From Flavobacterium enshiense (GTDB taxonomy: Bacteria > Bacteroidota > Bacteroidia > Flavobacteriales > Flavobacteriaceae): 64,000 nt of DNA. The notes below the pieces were generated by a model. The model was not told the DNA's origin. It saw only the letters and a program-made list of their open reading frames with translations, and did no database searches. This document shows positions 63,979 through 64,000 of the stretch, piece after piece; within the stretch, counting starts at the first letter, position 1, and each line of letters starts with the position of its first letter. The stretch spans positions 992,001 to 1,056,000 of the forward strand of contig NZ_CP090376.1 in assembly GCF_022836875.1 (NCBI RefSeq), given 5' to 3'. Made by a program: the position numbers and the translations under genes.

Positions 63979-64000
63979 TACAATTGTAATTATATATATA

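Noticed and set aside
1..64000. CRISPR arrays and rRNA genes
   Set aside because: No regularly spaced repeat-spacer units and no rRNA sequence were seen.

Overview
The window is from a Flavobacterium-like member of the Bacteroidota. It is AT-rich and its genes lack recognisable Shine-Dalgarno sequences. Several genes have TAnnTTTG -7 boxes upstream. Two products end in type IX secretion (Por) sorting domains. The housekeeping gene set (sucAB, rpoN, pckA, DUF5686, PorT-like barrels) fits that group. No species is claimed.

Layout. 1-2373 (minus): a tetR-tolC-adaptor RND efflux operon, cut by the left window edge. 2515-8578: polyprenyl synthase, a small conserved protein, an outer-membrane protein and the 2-oxoglutarate dehydrogenase genes sucA-sucB. 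8579-11707: a patchwork region. It holds a second, orphan copy of the sucB 3' end with its terminator, an inverted-repeat element, unknown ORFs and an HTH regulator with an operator-like repeat array. 11723-18926: a T9SS surface protein, an MFS exporter, a retropepsin-like protease, a TatD nuclease, an acyltransferase and asparaginase.

18986-41978 is the main feature: a genomic island of about 22.9 kb in the 3' end of a tRNA-Ser(GGA) gene, bounded by a 24-bp repeat with 2 mismatches. It begins with a tyrosine integrase, an RteC-like regulator, an excisionase-like HTH protein, a replisome-organiser-like protein and a DnaC-like ATPase. The cargo is a type I restriction-modification locus (hsdR broken by a homopolymer frameshift; hsdS carries a 12-bp tandem repeat), two secreted nucleases, UmuDC, an unknown three-gene coiled-coil/membrane module, an SRAP protein, a compositionally odd 0.9-kb non-coding stretch, a DUF6943-like gene with an in-frame stop, a 2H phosphoesterase and another unknown three-gene module. 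I see no relaxase, coupling protein, conjugation ATPase or phage structural gene. The element therefore looks like a satellite or a helper-dependent integrative island.

42045-64000 is ordinary core genome: a PorT-like barrel, a PAP2-like membrane protein, rpoN, asnS, an SMR exporter, DUF5686, frr-pyrH, patatin, a thioredoxin-fold protein, truB-uppP-DUF3098-ftsX, leuS, a YugP-like zinc peptidase, an Lrp regulator, a saccharopine dehydrogenase-like enzyme, DUF423 and pckA. Small intergenic repeats are scattered through it.

The best candidates for something undescribed are the three-gene module at 33917-36659, the three-gene module at 40066-41291, and the sucB-tail duplication at 8504-9479.
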